Shown here piece after piece: positions 51,111-53,572 of a DNA stretch of 53,572 bases. The notes below the pieces were generated by a model. It did not search any database. It had not been told where the DNA came from and worked only from the letters and a program-made list of their open reading frames with translations. Made by a program: the position numbers and the translations under genes. The DNA lies in assembly GCA_002869005.1 (NCBI GenBank), contig PKTU01000002.1:1-53572 (forward strand), given 5' to 3'. The stretch comes from Deltaproteobacteria bacterium. GTDB lineage: Bacteria > Desulfobacterota > Deferrisomatia > Deferrisomatales > BM512. The number at the start of each line of letters is the position of its first letter. The first letter of the stretch is position 1.

Positions 51111-51518
51111 CGATACCTCGTCCGCATGGAGGAGATGCGCCAGTCGCTAAGGATAGTGGAGCAGGCCCTTGACCGCTTGCCCCCCGGCCCGGTGATGCTC
51201 GACGATTTCCGCTACACCCCGCCGCCGAAGGAGCAGGTGTACAACTGCATAGAAGGGCTCATCCGCCACTTCAAGCTTATGAGCAGCGGCTATAAGGCCC
51301 CCGAGGGCGACGTATATATGTCGGTCGAGGCGACCAAGGGTGAGCTGGGTTATTACCTTGTTTCCGACGGCTCGGAGAAGCCCTACCGCTTCCGCGTACG
51401 TCCCCCAAGTCTCGTAAACCTTGCAGCTCTCAAGGATATGATCGTCGGTCGTATGGTCGCCGACGTCATCGCGGTTATCGGCTCAGTCGATGTCGTCCTT
51501 GGCGAGATTGACCGATAG
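51111..51518 (+). pseudogene. nuoD: nuoD, C-terminal third (same frame, after the TAG)
   Basis: This segment reads [20 protein letters not shown] and continues to [10 protein letters not shown], the standard C-terminus of NuoD, including the [17 protein letters not shown] block (about 61-77) near the quinone site. A start at ATG 51126 would give 130 residues, but no ribosome binding site precedes it. It is in frame with 50340-51110. Its conservation suggests that the interruption is recent or artefactual. Confidence 0.88.
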
Positions 51519-51535
51519 CTCAGGAGAGGCATGAA

Positions 51536-53485
51536 ATGAGCGAATTAGTCTTTTCAAGCTGGGCAAATGCCGACCTCGACAGCAGGAAGACAGTAGCTTC
51601 CGCCGATGAGGTCTCCATACCCAAGGAGATGCCGGACGGAACCGCCCTCGCCGGAATCATGGGGTGGGACGGAATAGCCATCTGGAGCGGGGCCGACCCC
51701 GTGGACATGGCACGTGCCTTCGCAAAGGGCCTTGCCGAGAACTCCTGCGGCCAATGTGTCCCCTGCCGCGTCGGCTCCTCCGTCATATTGCGCACCCTTA
51801 CCAGTATATGCGAAGGCAAGGGCGAGGCAGGTGACGTGGAGAACCTCTCCACCCTTGCAAACCGCCTCAGAAAGCAGGCGATGTGTGACCTGGGGCAGTC
51901 CTGCGGCAAGGCGTTTATCGACTTTGTCGAGAACTTCTCCGACGAACTGTCAAGCCGCATAGCGAACAAGAAGGTGACTCCGGCCGGCGAGTACATAACC
52001 ACGACTACCGCGCCCTGTAAATCAGCTTGCCCCGCCCATCTCGACATCCCCACCTACGTCGAGCGCATAAAGGAGGGCAAGTTTGAGGAGTCTCTGGCGA
52101 TAATCAGGCAGGATAACTGCTTGCCGGGCACAGTCGGCAGGATCTGCGTCAGACCCTGCGAGTTCAACTGCCGCCGGTCCAACGTAGATGGTCCAGTTCA
52201 GATCAAGTTCCTGAAACGTTTCGTTGCCGATTATGAAGTGGAGAGAAAGAGACCCACGAATCTCCCCGCGCCGCCCGCCCCCGGCGGCGGTAAGGTCGCG
52301 GTAGTGGGCGCTGGCCCCGCGGGGCTCTCCTGCTCCTACTTCCTCACCCAGCTTGGCTACGAGCCTGTTGTTTTCGAGGCGCTCGGCGAGCCCGGCGGCA
52401 TGGCCGCTGTCGGCATACCTGATTACCGCCTGCCCAGAAACGTTCTGCGCCACGAGGTAGACCTCATCGCCGCGATGGGCGCTGAGATTCGCTACAATAC
52501 CGACGTTGGCACCGACGTCCCCCTCTCGGAGCTCGCAGGCGGCGAGTACAAAGCTGTCTTTCTCGGCCACGGCGCGCGCCTAGGCACCTCAATGGGCGTC
52601 GAGGGCGAGGGCGATTTCAGGGGCTTTTACAAAGGCGCCGACTATTTGCGCGACGTCGCGCTTGGCCGCGAAGTATACACTGGCGACACGGCGATAATCG
52701 TAGGCGGCGGCAACGTCGCAATCGACTGCGCCCGCACCGCCCTTAGAATGGGCTTTAAAGACGTCAAGATTGTCTACCGCCGCTCCCTAAAAGAGATGCC
52801 TGCCGATGATGTCGAGGTCGCCGATGCGGTGGCTGAGAAGATCGAGATGATGGTGCTCCATAACCCGGTTCGCATCGTCTCCGAGGATGGCAAGGTTACA
52901 GGGGTAGAGGTTGTAAGGATGGAGCTTGGCGAGCCCGACGAGTCCGGCCGCCGTCGCCCTGTGGCTGTTGAAGGCAGCGAGACGGTGGTTCCCGCCGATG
53001 CCTGCATCATGGCAATCGGGCAGGGTATCGACACGGATTTCCTCAAAGGCTCCGACGACATCGATATAACGCGTTGGCAGACCGTCAAGGTCGAGGGGCT
53101 GAACAAGCTCGCGGCAGTGAGAGATGGAGTAGGCATCTTCGCTGGCGGCGACTGCGAAACGGGTCCGCTGACTCTAATCGCGGGGCTTGCGGCGGGTAAA
53201 GAGGCGGCCTTTCAAATTGACCGCTTCATACAGGAAGGCTCCTCCAAGGCGATGGACGAGTGGGTCTTAAACAAGTATGTAGAGGGCTTGAAGCCCTATG
53301 ATGGTAATGAGGACGTGGGCCAAAAAGCCGCCCTCGAACCCGCTAAGATACATCACCTGCCGGTGGAGTCGCGGGTCAAGACAATGGATGAGGTCGAAAT
53401 CGGTTTTACCCATGAGGAAGCCATTCGCGAGGCCTCCCGCTGCCTGCGCTGCTACCGCCTTCTGGTGGCCGCGAAGGCCGGTTAA
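51536..53485 (+). CDS. NuoF iron-sulfur domain fused to a GltD-type NAD(P)H oxidoreductase (SfrB-like)
   Basis: The 649-residue protein starts with the C-terminal iron-sulfur domain of NuoF: C71, C74 and C77 in SCGQCVPCRVG plus C117, the ligands of cluster N3. The FMN/NADH-binding part of NuoF is missing. Residues about 155-240 form the Cys-rich entry domain of GltD (CKSACPAHLDIPTY, CLPGTVGRICVRPCEFNC), followed by the FAD loop VGAGPAG (257-263) and an NAD(P) loop VGGGNVAID near 396-404. This layout matches the beta subunit of Geobacter SfrAB. It sits where nuoE/nuoF are expected and may feed NAD(P)H electrons to complex I. Confidence 0.9.
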   Translation: MSELVFSSWANADLDSRKTVASADEVSIPKEMPDGTALAGIMGWDGIAIWSGADPVDMARAFAKGLAENSCGQCVPCRVGSSVILRTLTSICEGKGEAGDVENLSTLANRLRKQAMCDLGQSCGKAFIDFVENFSDELSSRIANKKVTPAGEYITTTTAPCKSACPAHLDIPTYVERIKEGKFEESLAIIRQDNCLPGTVGRICVRPCEFNCRRSNVDGPVQIKFLKRFVADYEVERKRPTNLPAPPAPGGGKVAVVGAGPAGLSCSYFLTQLGYEPVVFEALGEPGGMAAVGIPDYRLPRNVLRHEVDLIAAMGAEIRYNTDVGTDVPLSELAGGEYKAVFLGHGARLGTSMGVEGEGDFRGFYKGADYLRDVALGREVYTGDTAIIVGGGNVAIDCARTALRMGFKDVKIVYRRSLKEMPADDVEVADAVAEKIEMMVLHNPVRIVSEDGKVTGVEVVRMELGEPDESGRRRPVAVEGSETVVPADACIMAIGQGIDTDFLKGSDDIDITRWQTVKVEGLNKLAAVRDGVGIFAGGDCETGPLTLIAGLAAGKEAAFQIDRFIQEGSSKAMDEWVLNKYVEGLKPYDGNEDVGQKAALEPAKIHHLPVESRVKTMDEVEIGFTHEEAIREASRCLRCYRLLVAAKAG

Positions 53486-53511
53486 CTTCGCCGGATAATG
53501 GGGAATCAACG

Positions 53512-53572
53512 ATGATAAAACTGACTGTCAACGGGATTGAGATCGAGGCCGAAGTAGGCGCGACGATCCTTG
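53512..53572 (+). CDS. nuoG: NuoG-like / 2Fe-2S ferredoxin-domain protein, 5' end only
   Basis: Only 20 codons lie in the window: MIKLTVNGIEIEAEVGATIL, the beta-grasp start of the 2Fe-2S domain found at the N-terminus of NuoG, HoxU and SfrA-type subunits. It starts 26 nt after the fusion gene, behind GGGGAATC. The NuoG identity is inferred from position and fold. Confidence 0.7.
   Translation, partial: MIKLTVNGIEIEAEVGATIL

Noticed and set aside
1-53572. tRNA genes, CRISPR arrays, insertion sequences, integrases
   Set aside because: No cloverleaf with a T-loop, no regularly spaced repeats and no transposase or integrase reading frame was recognised by eye.

Overview
The window is chromosomal DNA from a Gram-negative, probably anaerobic or facultatively anaerobic bacterium of delta-proteobacterial (Desulfobacterota/Geobacter-like) type. 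This is inferred from gene content, not a database match. The pointers are the linkage Nif3-like gene / C4 zinc-ribbon gene / rnpB; TrmFO together with ThyX; a Rex redox repressor; the order rpmE-thyX-prfA-prmC-murA-hisGDBHAFE; a three-polypeptide glutamate synthase with ferredoxin domains; a six-gene Rnf complex next to complex I; and lipoproteins and an outer-membrane barrel that imply an outer membrane.

Layout. 1-4.9 kb (+): Nif3-like protein, zinc-ribbon coiled-coil protein, RNase P RNA, two exported TlpA-type thioredoxins and TrmFO. 4.9-7.9 kb (-): rex, a GT-A glycosyltransferase, a single-domain response regulator and a deoxynucleoside kinase. 8.1-17.7 kb (+): translation and cell-wall genes (rpmE, thyX, prfA, prmC, murA) running into a tightly packed histidine operon. 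18.0-23.1 kb (+): glutamate synthase behind a consensus sigma-54 promoter. 23.2-28.1 kb: accessory and poorly characterised genes, namely a TPR lipoprotein, a CI-like repressor facing three small genes, a HEAT-repeat gene broken by an in-frame TAA and a hotdog thioesterase. 28.1-32.1 kb (-): methyltransferase, acetyl-CoA synthetase and a Spy/CpxP-like protein. 32.4-39.6 kb (+): RND/MMPL exporter, LolA-like protein and outer-membrane barrel, then a YqaA-like membrane protein, an acyltransferase and a second HEAT protein. 39.6-43.1 kb (-): hybrid histidine kinase, TusA-like protein and YeeE-type transporter. 43.3-53.6 kb (+): NUDIX hydrolase, rnfABCDGE, then nuoA, B, C, D, a NuoF-fragment/GltD fusion and the start of a NuoG-like gene.

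Electron transfer is the common theme. Rex senses NADH/NAD+. Glutamate synthase carries ferredoxin domains on two subunits. Rnf couples ferredoxin to NAD. The complex I operon lacks NuoE and the flavin half of NuoF at the expected place and instead has a NuoF iron-sulfur domain fused to a GltD-type NAD(P)H oxidoreductase.

Features most worth a second look: that complex I input module; in-frame stop codons in nuoD (TAG) and in the first HEAT gene (TAA); a CTG start for murA supported by the positions of its active-site residues; a 12-bp hairpin filling the rex/glycosyltransferase junction; the sigma-54 promoter of glutamate synthase; and the CI-like repressor island with its structured leader. 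No tRNA, rRNA other than none seen, CRISPR array or insertion sequence was recognised.
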